DNA from: Gandjariella thermophila | Lineage (GTDB): Bacteria > Actinomycetota > Actinomycetes > Mycobacteriales > Pseudonocardiaceae | Assembly: GCF_005405885.1 (NCBI RefSeq) | Contig: NZ_BJFL01000009.1 | Span: 62,001-126,000 of the forward strand | Direction of reading: 5' to 3' | Length of the DNA: 64,000 nucleotides | Shown here: in pieces, positions 8,635 through 17,240 of the stretch | Position numbering within the stretch: the first letter of the stretch is position 1 | Layout: each line of letters begins with the position of its first letter | Notes under the pieces: generated by a model | The model's input: the letters and a program-made list of their open reading frames with translations, nothing else | What the model was told of the DNA's origin: nothing | The model's database searches: none | Translations under genes and position numbers: made by a program

Positions 8635-9399
8635 GTGAGCGACCAGGCTGCGCCCACGGATCCGTTGCACCCGCTGCTGGACCTGCCGGGTGTCCCGGAC
8701 GCGGTTCGCGCCGCCCGTACGGCGGTCGACGAGGTACACCGGCATCCGGCCAACCGGAGGGGGTGGCCGGCCACCGCCGCCGAGGCTTCCGTCCGCGCCG
8801 CCCGGGCGTCCGCCGCGCTCGACGGGGGTGACCCGGAGATACCGGCCGCGGGCGAGGTCACCGACCCGGTGCTGGCCGGCGCGCTGCGGGTGGCCGAGTC
8901 GATCGGGCTGCTGCTGACCACCTGGCAGCGGGCCCCGCTGCAGGCGCTGGCGCGGCTGCACGTGCTGGCCGCGGCCGATCTGGTCCCGGTGGCCCAGGCC
9001 GACTCGCTGGGCCGGCCCCGGCCGGCCGCCGGCGTGTCCGCCCGGCTGGACCTGCTGGCCGGGCTGGTCGCCGGCAAGACGGAGGTACCGGGTCCGGTGC
9101 TGGCCGCGGTGGTGCACGGCGAACTGCTCGCGCTCGCCCCCTTCGAGGCCGGTAACGGGGTGGTGGCCAGGGCCGCGGCCCGGCTCACCGCGATCGCGAC
9201 CGGGCTGGACCCGAAGGGCCTCGCCGTGCCCGAGGTGTTCTACCTGCGCCGGCGCGACGAGTACCTCGAGGCCGCCCGGGCGTTCGCCACCGGCGACTCC
9301 GACGGGGTGCGCCGCTGGCTGCTGTTCTGCTGCGACGCGGTGCAGGCCGGGGCGAAGGAGGGCGCCGGCATCGCCGACGCGGTGGCCAGCCCGGCCTGA
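8635..9399 (+). CDS. Degenerate Fic-domain protein
   Basis: 254-residue protein of an actinobacterial Fic-like family. The place of the AMPylation motif HPFx[D/E]GNGR is filled by APFEAGNGVVAR near residue 160: the Gly-Asn-Gly phosphate loop is kept, but the catalytic His is Ala. It is therefore probably not an active AMP-transferase and may bind nucleotides or act as a scaffold. The GTG at 8635 is the most likely start; GTG 8629 and a GTG at 8530 are alternatives. It converges on murQ with a 43-base gap. Confidence 0.75.
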   Translation: MSDQAAPTDPLHPLLDLPGVPDAVRAARTAVDEVHRHPANRRGWPATAAEASVRAARASAALDGGDPEIPAAGEVTDPVLAGALRVAESIGLLLTTWQRAPLQALARLHVLAAADLVPVAQADSLGRPRPAAGVSARLDLLAGLVAGKTEVPGPVLAAVVHGELLALAPFEAGNGVVARAAARLTAIATGLDPKGLAVPEVFYLRRRDEYLEAARAFATGDSDGVRRWLLFCCDAVQAGAKEGAGIADAVASPA

Positions 9400-9442
9400 G
9401 GGTCGAGGACCAGCCGGCTCCCCCGTTCGGGGCGCGCTACGG

Positions 9443-10357
9443 TCAGCCGGCGAGCACGCGCAGCGCCTGTCGGACGTGACCGCCGGTGTGGGCGAGCGCG
9501 TCGGCGGAGCGCCGCGGGTCGGCACCGGAGAGCAGGTGCACCAGGGCCACCTTCAGGTCGCCGCCGGCCTCCGCCAGCGCGGCCGAGCACTCCGGCTCCG
9601 CCAGCCCGGTGGCCTCCCGCAGGATGCGCAGCGTGCGACCGCGCAGCTTGGCGTTGGTGGCTCGCATGCTGACCATCAGGTTCGAGTAGGTGCGGCCGAG
9701 CCGGACCATCACCGCGGTGGAGAAGGCGGTCAGCACCAGCTTCTGCGCGGTACCCGCCTTCATCCTGGTCGAGCCGGCGATCGCCTCGGGGCCGGTGTCC
9801 ACCGTGACCAGCACGTCCACGTCCACGCTCGCCGCGGGGTTGTTGGCCACCAGGGCGGTGCCCGCGCCGATCGACCTGGCCGTGGCCAGTGCGCCGAGCA
9901 CGAACGGGGTGCGGCCGGACGCGGACAGCCCGAGCACGAAGTCGCCGGGGGACACGTACCGGCGGATCTCCGCGGCGCCGGCGTCCTCGTCGTCCTCGGC
10001 GTCCTCCACGGCCGCCTTCAGCGCCCGCGACCCGCCGGCGTTGTGCGCGACGAACCAGTCGGCCGGCGCGTTGAAGGTGGGCACCAGTTCGGCGGCGTCC
10101 AGCACGGCCAGCCGGCCGGAGGTGCCCGCGCCGACGTAGTGCACCCGCTTACCGGCCTGCAGCGCGGCGACGGCGAGGTCGACCGCGATGGCCAGCCGGG
10201 GCAGTGCGACCGCGACCGCGTCCGGCACGGTGCGGTCCTCGGCGTGAATCATCCTCAGGATGTCCACAGTGGACACAAGATCGATGTCGGTGGTGTTCGG
10301 GTTCCGCCGTTCCGTCGGCGAGTCGACCTGCACCGAGGCGCCCGGCCGCGGCGTCAT
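9443..10357 (-). CDS. murQ: N-acetylmuramic acid 6-phosphate etherase
   Basis: Cleaves the lactyl ether of MurNAc-6-phosphate to GlcNAc-6-phosphate and D-lactate, the key step in recycling muramic acid. The 304-residue SIS-domain protein shows the entry motif SPTERRNPNT, the sugar-phosphate loop GAGTSGRLAVLDAAEL and the family signature GPEAIAGSTRMKAGTAQK. The ATG overlaps the murR stop (ATGA, 10354-10357), so the two are co-translated. With nagZ and namZ nearby it forms a complete recycling set. Confidence 0.96.
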   Translation of the reverse strand: MTPRPGASVQVDSPTERRNPNTTDIDLVSTVDILRMIHAEDRTVPDAVAVALPRLAIAVDLAVAALQAGKRVHYVGAGTSGRLAVLDAAELVPTFNAPADWFVAHNAGGSRALKAAVEDAEDDEDAGAAEIRRYVSPGDFVLGLSASGRTPFVLGALATARSIGAGTALVANNPAASVDVDVLVTVDTGPEAIAGSTRMKAGTAQKLVLTAFSTAVMVRLGRTYSNLMVSMRATNAKLRGRTLRILREATGLAEPECSAALAEAGGDLKVALVHLLSGADPRRSADALAHTGGHVRQALRVLAG

Positions 10358-11313
10358 CTGCCGGTCTCCCGCGGCCGGCGCCGGCCGTCCGGCCGCACGC
10401 CGAGCCGGTGCCCGCCGACCGCGTCGTAGGTGGCGGCGAGCGCGGCCCGCGCGGTGTCCAGGTGCCGCTGGGCCACTCCGATGAACAGGCAGTCGATCAC
10501 GGTGAGTTGGGCGATCCGGCTGGCCATCGCGCCGGAGCGGAAGGTGGTCTCGCGGGCCGCCGTGGTCAGCACGTGGTCGGCGACCTCGCTGATCGGTGAG
10601 CGGGGGAAGTTGGTCAGCGCCACGGTGGTGGCGCCGCGCTCGGCGGCCACTCGCAGCGGTTCCACGGTGTCCACGGTGGCGCCGGTGTGCGAGATGCCGA
10701 TGGCCACGTCGCCGGGCTGCAGCACCGCGGCCGAGGTGAGCGCGATGTGTGTGTCGCTCCACGCGAAGCACACCCGGCCGATGCGGTGCAGCTTCTGCTG
10801 CAGGTCGGAGGCGACGAACGCGCTCGCGCCCACGCCGTACACGTCCACCCGGCCGGCCCTGGCCACCGCGTCGACCACCCGGCCGAGCACCTCGGCGTCG
10901 AGCTGTTCCGCGGTCTCCTCGACCGCGCGCGCGTCGGCGAAGGCGACCTTGGCGACCACCTGCCGCAGGTCGTCGCTGGGGGTGATGTCGCCGCCCAGGT
11001 CGCGGTCGGAGCGGGCCGCGCTGCGCGCGGTGTCCGCGGCCAGCGCGATCCGCAGCTCCGGGTAGCCGCTGACGCCGATGGCCTTGCAGAACCGGGTCAC
11101 CGTGGTTTCGCTGGTCCCCGCCGCGTCGGCGACCTCGGTGATGCTGCGGTGCGCGACCGCGGCCGGCTCGTCCAGCACCACCTTGGCCACCCGCTGCTCG
11201 GCGCGGGCCAAGCCGGGCAACAGCGACCGGATGCGGACCAGTGGTGAGGATTCGCTGGGATCTGCGGGCCCGCCGGCGCCGGAGGCTGTGGTGGCGGATT
11301 TCTCGCTGGGCAC
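10354..11313 (-). CDS. murR: RpiR/MurR-family regulator of muramic acid recycling
   Basis: 319-residue repressor with an N-terminal RpiR helix-turn-helix (residues about 25-100, EVADAAGTSETTVTRFCKAIG) and a C-terminal SIS domain (GVGASAFVASDLQQKL, SHTGATVDT) that in MurR senses MurNAc-6-phosphate. It lies immediately upstream of and overlaps murQ. The start is GTG at 11313. The C-terminal tail is basic and probably disordered. A likely target is the inverted repeat in front of nagZ (16573-16588). Confidence 0.9.
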   Translation of the reverse strand: MPSEKSATTASGAGGPADPSESSPLVRIRSLLPGLARAEQRVAKVVLDEPAAVAHRSITEVADAAGTSETTVTRFCKAIGVSGYPELRIALAADTARSAARSDRDLGGDITPSDDLRQVVAKVAFADARAVEETAEQLDAEVLGRVVDAVARAGRVDVYGVGASAFVASDLQQKLHRIGRVCFAWSDTHIALTSAAVLQPGDVAIGISHTGATVDTVEPLRVAAERGATTVALTNFPRSPISEVADHVLTTAARETTFRSGAMASRIAQLTVIDCLFIGVAQRHLDTARAALAATYDAVGGHRLGVRPDGRRRPRETGR

Positions 11314-11462
11314 GTGGGAAACTTACTAACCGCCAGGATGACGGTCAACGCGCCGGCGGTCGACCGCAACGCAACCGTGTCCGATCCTGCCGGCGGCCCG
11401 CGATTCGGCCGGACGGGGCAACGCTGGGTGGCTGAACCCGTCCTGGATGCCGGTTTTGCCGG

Positions 11463-11493
11463 CCTGCCCGGCGCTCGCGCCGCGCCGGGCAGG
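11463..11493 (-). terminator. Hairpin after the serine hydrolase gene
   Basis: Perfect 12-bp stem CCTGCCCGGCGC / GCGCCGGGCAGG with a seven-base loop, 36 bases downstream of the hydrolase stop. It separates the nagZ-namZ-hydrolase operon from murR-murQ. Confidence 0.75.
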
Positions 11494-11528
11494 TTACGGA
11501 CGGTAGGCCGTTCTGATCACGCGTTCGG

Positions 11529-13283
11529 TCAGCGCGTGGCGAGCCGCCAACCGCTCGCGGTCAGCGCGTCTCGGTCGCGCTCGGCGTCCAGCAGCGTTCC
11601 CGCCGCGTCGCCGACCCGGATCGCGTCCAGGTAGACGCCGCGGCCGGCGTACTCGTCGCCGGCGGTGTACCGCCAGCGCAGCCGCAGCGGTCCGCTCGCC
11701 GGTAGCTTGGCGCGGACCGTCCACCAGCAGCGGTCGCCGTACCCGGTCAGCGCGTTCACCTCGCCGCCCGGCGCGCCGCATCCGTTGGCCCGCACCGGAA
11801 CCGCCCGCCAGCTCACACCGTCCGAACTGGACTCCAGCAGGAGCTGGTCGGCCGGATCGGCGTCCACGAACGCGTCGAAGGACACCGTGAGCCGGTCCCC
11901 GCGCGGCGCCAGCGGCACGGTGGTCAGCGTGGCCGAGGCGCCGTTCGTCGTGGTGTCGCCGATGATCGACGCCCACGCGTCCGGTCCCCGCCTCGGCCGT
12001 ACCGCCAGCGACCGGGCCAGCCCGTCGGCCACGGCACGCCGCGCCGGGTTGATCGACCCCCAGTTCCGGTTGGGATGCACCCGGTTGGTGAGCAGGATGG
12101 CGATGGACCGGGAGGCCGGGTCGATGACCAGGGTGGTGCCGGTGAACCCGGTGTGCCCGGCGGTGCGCGGCCCGGTCAGCGCACCCATGTACCAGCGCTG
12201 GTCCAGTTCGAAGCCGAGGCCGTGGGCATCGCCGGGGAAGGCCCCGTTGTAGTCGGTCAGCATCTCCCGCACGGTGTCCGGCCGGAGGATGCGGTGCCCG
12301 GCGTAGCTGCCGCCGTCCAGCAGTGCCTGCCCGAGCACGGCGAGGTCGTCGGCGGTGGAGAACACGCCGGCGTGCCCGGCCACCCCGCCCAGCGCCCACG
12401 CGTTCTCGTCGTGCACCTCGCCCCACACCAGACCGCGTGGCGGGTCGCTTTCGAACTCGGTGGCCGCGATCGAGGCCCGGGCGGACGGCGGCGGGTTGTA
12501 GCCGGTGTGCGCCATGCCGAGTGGCCCGGTGATGCCGTCGCGGACCAGCAGGTCCAGCCGCCGGCCGGTGACCTGCTGCACGAGGAGTTGCAGCGCGATC
12601 ATGTTGAGGTCGGAGTAGAGGTAGGTGCTGCCCGGCGGGTTGACCGGTGCGACGTCCAGTACGGCCTTGAACCGGGACGGGATGTCCGGCCAGTCCCGCC
12701 ACAGCGGCAGGTCGGGTTCGAGCCCCGAGGTGTGCGTGAGCAGTTGCTCGACGGTGATCGCGCCCTTGCCGCTGGTGGCGAACTCCGGCAGGTAGCGGGC
12801 GACGGGTGCGGTCAGCTCGATCCGGCCGGCCTCGATCTGTTGCAGCGCGACGATCGAGGTGAACAGCTTGGACAGGGACGCGAGGTCGAAGACGGTGCCG
12901 GTACGCATCGGGATGCGCCGGTCCTCGGCCAGTTCGGTGCCGGCCGCGTCGGCGTAGCGCAGCGCGTACCCGCTGGCGCGCCGGGCGACCACCACGCCGT
13001 CGTGGGCGAGCAGGGTGACCGCTCCGGAGAACATCGGGTGCCCGGTGCCCGGGTCCGGCTCGGTCCACGACCGCACGCGGCGGAGCGCGTCGTCGATCGG
13101 CCCCGGGTCCAGGCCGGCTTCCGCCGGGCTGCCGTCGCGGAGCAGCGTCGACGGCGGGGCGAAGCCGCGGTATGGCTGGTCGAACCGGCCGTGCGGCGGC
13201 ACCGGCGGCACCTCGGCGTCGGCCGGGTCCGCGAGTGCGGTCAGCACCGCGAGCAGGACGGTCACGCTGGCGAGTCTGCGCAA
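11529..13283 (-). CDS. Secreted class C beta-lactamase-fold serine hydrolase (AmiE-like)
   Basis: 584-residue exported protein. A signal peptide (RRLASVTVLLAVLTALADPADA) precedes a penicillin-binding/AmpC fold with S-x-x-K in LASLSKLF, Y-x-D/N in YLYSDLN and a C-terminal HTGFTGT. In Bacillus subtilis the gene at this spot beside murQ-murR, nagZ and namZ is AmiE, a muramyl-L-alanine amidase of the same fold, so removal of peptides from MurNAc-peptides is a reasonable guess. A C-terminal beta-rich extension of about 150 residues contains two cysteines (NGCGAP, DRCWW) and is not part of the usual enzyme. The start is TTG with GAGGTG upstream. Confidence 0.82.
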   Translation of the reverse strand: MRRLASVTVLLAVLTALADPADAEVPPVPPHGRFDQPYRGFAPPSTLLRDGSPAEAGLDPGPIDDALRRVRSWTEPDPGTGHPMFSGAVTLLAHDGVVVARRASGYALRYADAAGTELAEDRRIPMRTGTVFDLASLSKLFTSIVALQQIEAGRIELTAPVARYLPEFATSGKGAITVEQLLTHTSGLEPDLPLWRDWPDIPSRFKAVLDVAPVNPPGSTYLYSDLNMIALQLLVQQVTGRRLDLLVRDGITGPLGMAHTGYNPPPSARASIAATEFESDPPRGLVWGEVHDENAWALGGVAGHAGVFSTADDLAVLGQALLDGGSYAGHRILRPDTVREMLTDYNGAFPGDAHGLGFELDQRWYMGALTGPRTAGHTGFTGTTLVIDPASRSIAILLTNRVHPNRNWGSINPARRAVADGLARSLAVRPRRGPDAWASIIGDTTTNGASATLTTVPLAPRGDRLTVSFDAFVDADPADQLLLESSSDGVSWRAVPVRANGCGAPGGEVNALTGYGDRCWWTVRAKLPASGPLRLRWRYTAGDEYAGRGVYLDAIRVGDAAGTLLDAERDRDALTASGWRLATR

Positions 13284-13348
13284 TCGGGCACCTCACGGGT
13301 TCGGGTGGGGCGGCGGGGGCGGTTCACGGTGCGCGGTGGCGCAGGGCG

Positions 13349-14650
13349 CTACGGGTAGCGCAGGTACGGCTCTCGCCGGCGGCGGAACTCGGCCAACTCC
13401 TGCTGCCAGGCGGCGACCACGTCGTCCGCGCCCGCGCCGGCGTCGACCATGGTGCGCAGCCGGGCGGACCCGGAGAGCCTGTCGATCCAGTTGTCCGGGC
13501 GCCAGCCGAAGGCGGCCGGGTAGCACCGCCGCGCGGTGACGATCATGGTGACCGCCGTGCGGATCGCGTCGAAGCCGCCGGCGCCGGTGCGGTGCAGTTG
13601 CACGCCGCCGCAGGTGGTGCCGGTGAACCTGGCGAAGGTGGGCACGAAGTAGGTCTCCCGGAAGCGCACACCGGGAAGGCCGGCGGCGTTCAGTCGCTCC
13701 GCCCACCGCCAGTCCACGCCGGGTGCGCCGATCGTCTCGAACGGCCGGGTAGTGCCCCGGCCCTCGGTGAAGGTGGTGCCCTCGAAGAGGCACGTTCCCG
13801 GGTAGACGAGGGCGGTGTCCTGCGTCGGCATGTTCGGGCTGGGCGGCACCCAGGGCAGGCCGGTGGAGAGTTCGTCGCGCCGCCAGCCGCGCACCGGCAC
13901 GACGTCCAGTGTGGACACTCGTCCGCCGTCGGCGGGCAGGAACTCGCCATTGAAGAGCAGCGCGAGTTCGCCGACCGTCATGCCGTGCTGCTGCACGATC
14001 GGCTTGCGGCCCACGCCGGAGGCGAACGCCGGGTCAAGCTGCGGGCCGAACGCCCGCCCACCAACGGGATTCGGGCGGTCCAGCACGACGAACGCGGCGC
14101 CGGTCGCGGCGGCCGCCTGCATCGCCGTGTACATCGTCCAGACGTAGGTGTAGAAGCGCGCCCCGACGTCGGCGATGTCGAACACCACGGTTTCGACCCC
14201 GGCGTGCCGGTACATCGCGGCGAGCGCGTCCGCGGTGGCCCCGTAGGCGTCGTACACCGGGATGCCGGTGCGCGGGTCGGTCGCCGTGCCCTCGGAGCCG
14301 CCGGCCTGCGCGGTGCCGCGGAAGCCGTGCTCGGGCCCGAACACCGCGACCGGCGGATGACCGTCCGCCACCATGGCGTCCACGATGTGCGTGAGGTCGC
14401 CGAGCACGCCGGTCGGGTTGCTCAGCACGCCGACCCGCCGACCGGCGAGCCGCCGCCAGCCCTCCTCGGCCAGCACATCCGCGCCGGTGCGCACTGGCCC
14501 GGCGGTCGTCGCCGAGCCGGGGCCGGCTGCCGGTCCGGTGTTCCGCGGTCCGGGTGCGGGGCTCGCGGCCGGCACGGAGGAGCCGGCCAGCGCCGGCCCG
14601 GCCAGTGCCGCCGTGGCCAGGAATCGCCGCCGGTTCACCGGGTTCCTCAC
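13349..14650 (-). CDS. namZ: Exo-N-acetylmuramidase NamZ (DUF1343)
   Basis: 433-residue secreted glycosidase that releases MurNAc from non-reducing ends of peptidoglycan fragments. A twin-arginine signal (NRRRFLATAALAG) and an Ala/Pro-rich linker come first, then the DUF1343 body with VLSNPTGV, FGPEHGFRG, VFDIADVGARFYTY, VLDRPNPVGG and PSPNMPTQDTALVYPG. The GTG overlaps the nagZ stop (GTGA, 14647-14650). Together NagZ and NamZ strip GlcNAc and MurNAc in turn, feeding MurQ after phosphorylation; no kinase or PTS gene is in the window. Confidence 0.93.
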   Translation of the reverse strand: MRNPVNRRRFLATAALAGPALAGSSVPAASPAPGPRNTGPAAGPGSATTAGPVRTGADVLAEEGWRRLAGRRVGVLSNPTGVLGDLTHIVDAMVADGHPPVAVFGPEHGFRGTAQAGGSEGTATDPRTGIPVYDAYGATADALAAMYRHAGVETVVFDIADVGARFYTYVWTMYTAMQAAAATGAAFVVLDRPNPVGGRAFGPQLDPAFASGVGRKPIVQQHGMTVGELALLFNGEFLPADGGRVSTLDVVPVRGWRRDELSTGLPWVPPSPNMPTQDTALVYPGTCLFEGTTFTEGRGTTRPFETIGAPGVDWRWAERLNAAGLPGVRFRETYFVPTFARFTGTTCGGVQLHRTGAGGFDAIRTAVTMIVTARRCYPAAFGWRPDNWIDRLSGSARLRTMVDAGAGADDVVAAWQQELAEFRRRREPYLRYP

Positions 14651-16551
14651 CACGTCAGCCCGTAGCCGAACGGGTACCGGATCCGGCTGGGATCGCCCGC
14701 GTCCGGCACGTCGACCGGCAACCTGCCGGCCGGGGCGACCTCGCCGAACAGCACCCTGGCCAGCGACGCCATCGCCACCGCGGTCGGCGAGTAGGTGGCC
14801 AGCCAGGTCGGCTCGGTGTCGATACAGGCCACGTCGTACGGGTTCTGCACCGCGACCGCCACCACCGGCCGGCCGGTCGCCACCAGCCGGCGCAGCAGAT
14901 CCTGCTGGGCCGCCGAGCCGGAGAGCCCGTTGGTCAACGCGACCACGAGGTCGGCGTTCCGCGCGGCGGCCACCGCCGCGGCGATCTGCTGCTCGCTCGG
15001 CGCCGTCCCGGTCACCGCGGTCGAGGTGGTCGGGCCGCGTGCCGCGACCCGGGCGGCCAGCGCGGGCACGGTGACCGATCCGGCGCCCGCCACCAGCACC
15101 CGGTGCGGGGCGGCCCGCAGCGGGAGCAGCCCGGCGTCGTTGCGCACCGCGGTGGTGGTGCGGTCGGTGATCCGGGCTGCGGCGGCCAGGTGGTCGGCGG
15201 TGCCCACCACGGCGCCCACCCGGTTCTCGTCCACCAGCGGGTGGGCCACGATGCCGCGCCGCCACTTCAACCGCAGGATGCGGGCGACGCTGGTGTCGAT
15301 CCGCCGCTCGGTGAGCCGTCCCGCGTGCACGGCGTCCACCACGCTGTTGATCGCCACGTTCAGGTTGGCCGGCATGAGGAGTTGGTCCGCGCCAGCCAGC
15401 AGGGCGAGCACCGGGATCTCCGCGTCGGGATGCTTCGTGCGCACGCCCTGCATCTGCAGCGAATCAGTGATGATCACGCCCTGGTAGCCGAGTTCGCCGC
15501 GGAGCAGGCCGGTGAGCACGGCGGGGGAGAGCGTGGCCGGCTCGCCCGACGAGTCGAGCTTCGGCGTGACGATGTGCGCACTCATGATCGTGTCGGTACC
15601 GGCGGCGATGGCGGCGCGGAACGGCGGCGCGTCGATCCGCTCCCAGGTGTCGTGGTCGTGGTTGATCATCGGGAGTCCGGTGTGGCTGTCCGTGTCGGTG
15701 TCGCCGTGCCCGGGGAAGTGTTTGACCGCGCTGGACACCGTGCCGGCCGGATCGGTGCCGTCCTGGTAACCGGCGACCTGCGCGGCGACCATGCCCGCGA
15801 CCAGGTTCGGGTCGGAGCCGAACGAGCGAACCCCGATCACCGGATTGGCCGGGTTGACGTTGACGTCGGCATCCGGGGCGAAGTTCTGGTTGACGCCCAT
15901 CGCGCGGAGTTCGGCGGCGGTGATCCGGGCCGCCTCGGTGGCGTCCTCGGGGCTCCGCCCCGCGCCGAGCGCCATGCCGCCGGGGAACTGGGTGGCCGGC
16001 GGCCCGATCCGGGTGACGATGCCTTCTTCCTGGTCGGTGCCGATGATCAGCGGCACGCCGGAGCCCGAGGCCAGCGCGGCCCGCTGCAGGCCGTTCGACA
16101 GGCCGGCCACCTGCGCGGGGTTGGCGATGTTGTTCACGGCGGAGTTGTGGAAGTAGATGACGCCGCCGAGGTGGTAGCGCCGCACCACCTGCGCGGGCCT
16201 GTCCACGCCGAACTCGCGCTGGTTGGCCGGGTCCGCGGTGTCGGCGGCGAAACCGTGCACGTACGTGACGAACAGTTGGCCGACCTTCTCCGGCAGGCTC
16301 ATTCGGTGCAGGGTGGCCGCCACCCAGCCGTTCATCGCGGCCTCCCGTGCGGGCGAGGGTCGCGCCTTGCCTCCCGGCGCGGCGGGCACCGGGCCGTCGC
16401 TTCGCAGGGAGCCGGTGTGGGGCTCCGGGTTGGCGGTCTGCGCGGCCACGGCCGGGGTGGCGGCGCCGACGGTACCGGCCAGGCAGGCGGCGGCCAGCAG
16501 TGCCGGCACGGCGGGGAAGCGGCGATGGGTGCTGGAACGAACCGTTGACAC
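14647..16551 (-). CDS. nagZ: Exported beta-N-acetylglucosaminidase NagZ (GH3)
   Basis: 634-residue GH3 enzyme that removes GlcNAc from muropeptides. A signal peptide ending ATPAVAA marks export, as in Bacillus rather than Gram-negative NagZ. Catalytic residues are in KHFPGHGDTDTDSH (His/Asp loop) and ITDSLQMQGV (nucleophile Asp). A C-terminal GH3-C domain extends the protein to Bacillus-type length. The GTG at 16551 has GGGAGG four bases upstream and directly precedes the signal peptide; an ATG at 16593 is less likely. It is the first gene of the nagZ-namZ-hydrolase operon. Confidence 0.94.
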   Translation of the reverse strand: MSTVRSSTHRRFPAVPALLAAACLAGTVGAATPAVAAQTANPEPHTGSLRSDGPVPAAPGGKARPSPAREAAMNGWVAATLHRMSLPEKVGQLFVTYVHGFAADTADPANQREFGVDRPAQVVRRYHLGGVIYFHNSAVNNIANPAQVAGLSNGLQRAALASGSGVPLIIGTDQEEGIVTRIGPPATQFPGGMALGAGRSPEDATEAARITAAELRAMGVNQNFAPDADVNVNPANPVIGVRSFGSDPNLVAGMVAAQVAGYQDGTDPAGTVSSAVKHFPGHGDTDTDSHTGLPMINHDHDTWERIDAPPFRAAIAAGTDTIMSAHIVTPKLDSSGEPATLSPAVLTGLLRGELGYQGVIITDSLQMQGVRTKHPDAEIPVLALLAGADQLLMPANLNVAINSVVDAVHAGRLTERRIDTSVARILRLKWRRGIVAHPLVDENRVGAVVGTADHLAAAARITDRTTTAVRNDAGLLPLRAAPHRVLVAGAGSVTVPALAARVAARGPTTSTAVTGTAPSEQQIAAAVAAARNADLVVALTNGLSGSAAQQDLLRRLVATGRPVVAVAVQNPYDVACIDTEPTWLATYSPTAVAMASLARVLFGEVAPAGRLPVDVPDAGDPSRIRYPFGYGLTW

Positions 16552-16572
16552 GCGGCCTCCCTTGCGGGCAGC

Positions 16573-16588
16573 GTGGAAATATTCCCAC
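16573..16588. promoter_or_regulatory. Operator-like inverted repeat upstream of nagZ
   Basis: GTGGAAATATTCCCAC is a 16-bp near-perfect inverted repeat (one mismatched pair) 22 bases before the nagZ GTG. AT-rich symmetric sites of this type are typical of RpiR/MurR repressors, and murR is 5 kb away in the same recycling locus. The assignment to MurR is inference. Confidence 0.5.
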
Positions 16589-16847
16589 CGCATCCGATGG
16601 TCAGAGGCAAGTTACTCACATAGCTGCCCTGAGTCAACGGTTGTGCGCGCGTCGTGAAGAAGTGCGTCCCCGGTCGGTTTCCGCGCCGAGCGAGATGATC
16701 CGCGGCGGAATGCCGGTATCGACCGGTATTTGTTGCCACGGCTGCGATGCGTGCCGGTACTGACGCACCGGCAGCGACCCGATCCGGCCTCGCGCGAGCC
16801 GCGCGGTCCCGCGGCCGGCGGACTTTCCTGCCCCGAACACGCGCGAA

Positions 16848-17085
16848 CGGCGCCCACCGGCTGAAACCGAAGGCGCCGCCCGCCCGGGTAGACCGCCGGG
16901 TTACCAGGCGTGCAACACAAGTCGTCCCTGGTGGGGACTCGGCGTCCGGCGTCCCGGTACGCAGTCCCTCGACGACGTGCCTCCCGCGGCGTGCTCAGCG
17001 TGGGTGCCCGGTTGTCTACCCACGGAGTCCGGTTGGGGTGGATCATGCTTCCCTTCGCATGACCCCTGGCCATTCCGAAGTCCGC
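16848..17085 (-). ncRNA. Candidate Ms1/6S-like RNA
   Basis: A gene-free stretch immediately downstream of the Rv3661-like HAD gene, on the same strand. In M. tuberculosis this place holds the abundant RNA MTS2823 (Ms1 in M. smegmatis), which binds RNA polymerase. Support here: a good promoter (17092-17120), hairpins TCATGC/GCATGA (17043-17062), CGTGGGT/ACCCACG (about 16999-17024) and GTCCC/GGGAC (about 16923-16937), and a terminator-like CGGCGCC/GGCGCCG stem at 16848-16878. Predicted length is about 240 nt. I have not matched its sequence to a known Ms1, so identity rests on synteny, promoter and structure. Confidence 0.45.
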
Positions 17086-17091
17086 AGTTCT

Positions 17092-17120
17092 GTTCTACCT
17101 AGTGTGCTGGGTCACAGCAA
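17092..17120 (-). promoter_or_regulatory. Sigma70-type promoter for the candidate ncRNA
   Basis: Minus-strand TTGCTG, 17-base spacer, TAGAAC, predicting a transcript start near 17085. No open reading frame worth annotating follows, which fits an RNA gene. Confidence 0.55.
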
Positions 17121-17240
17121 GGCCCGTGCCGGGTGCACCGTTCAAGCCGCGGCGCCGCGCGGCCGGAACCCCGTCGTGACGCCAAAAGCGCAGGTCGTCG
17201 GTTGCCTGCAAGGCTGCGGCGCCGACCCGGCTCCTGGCTG

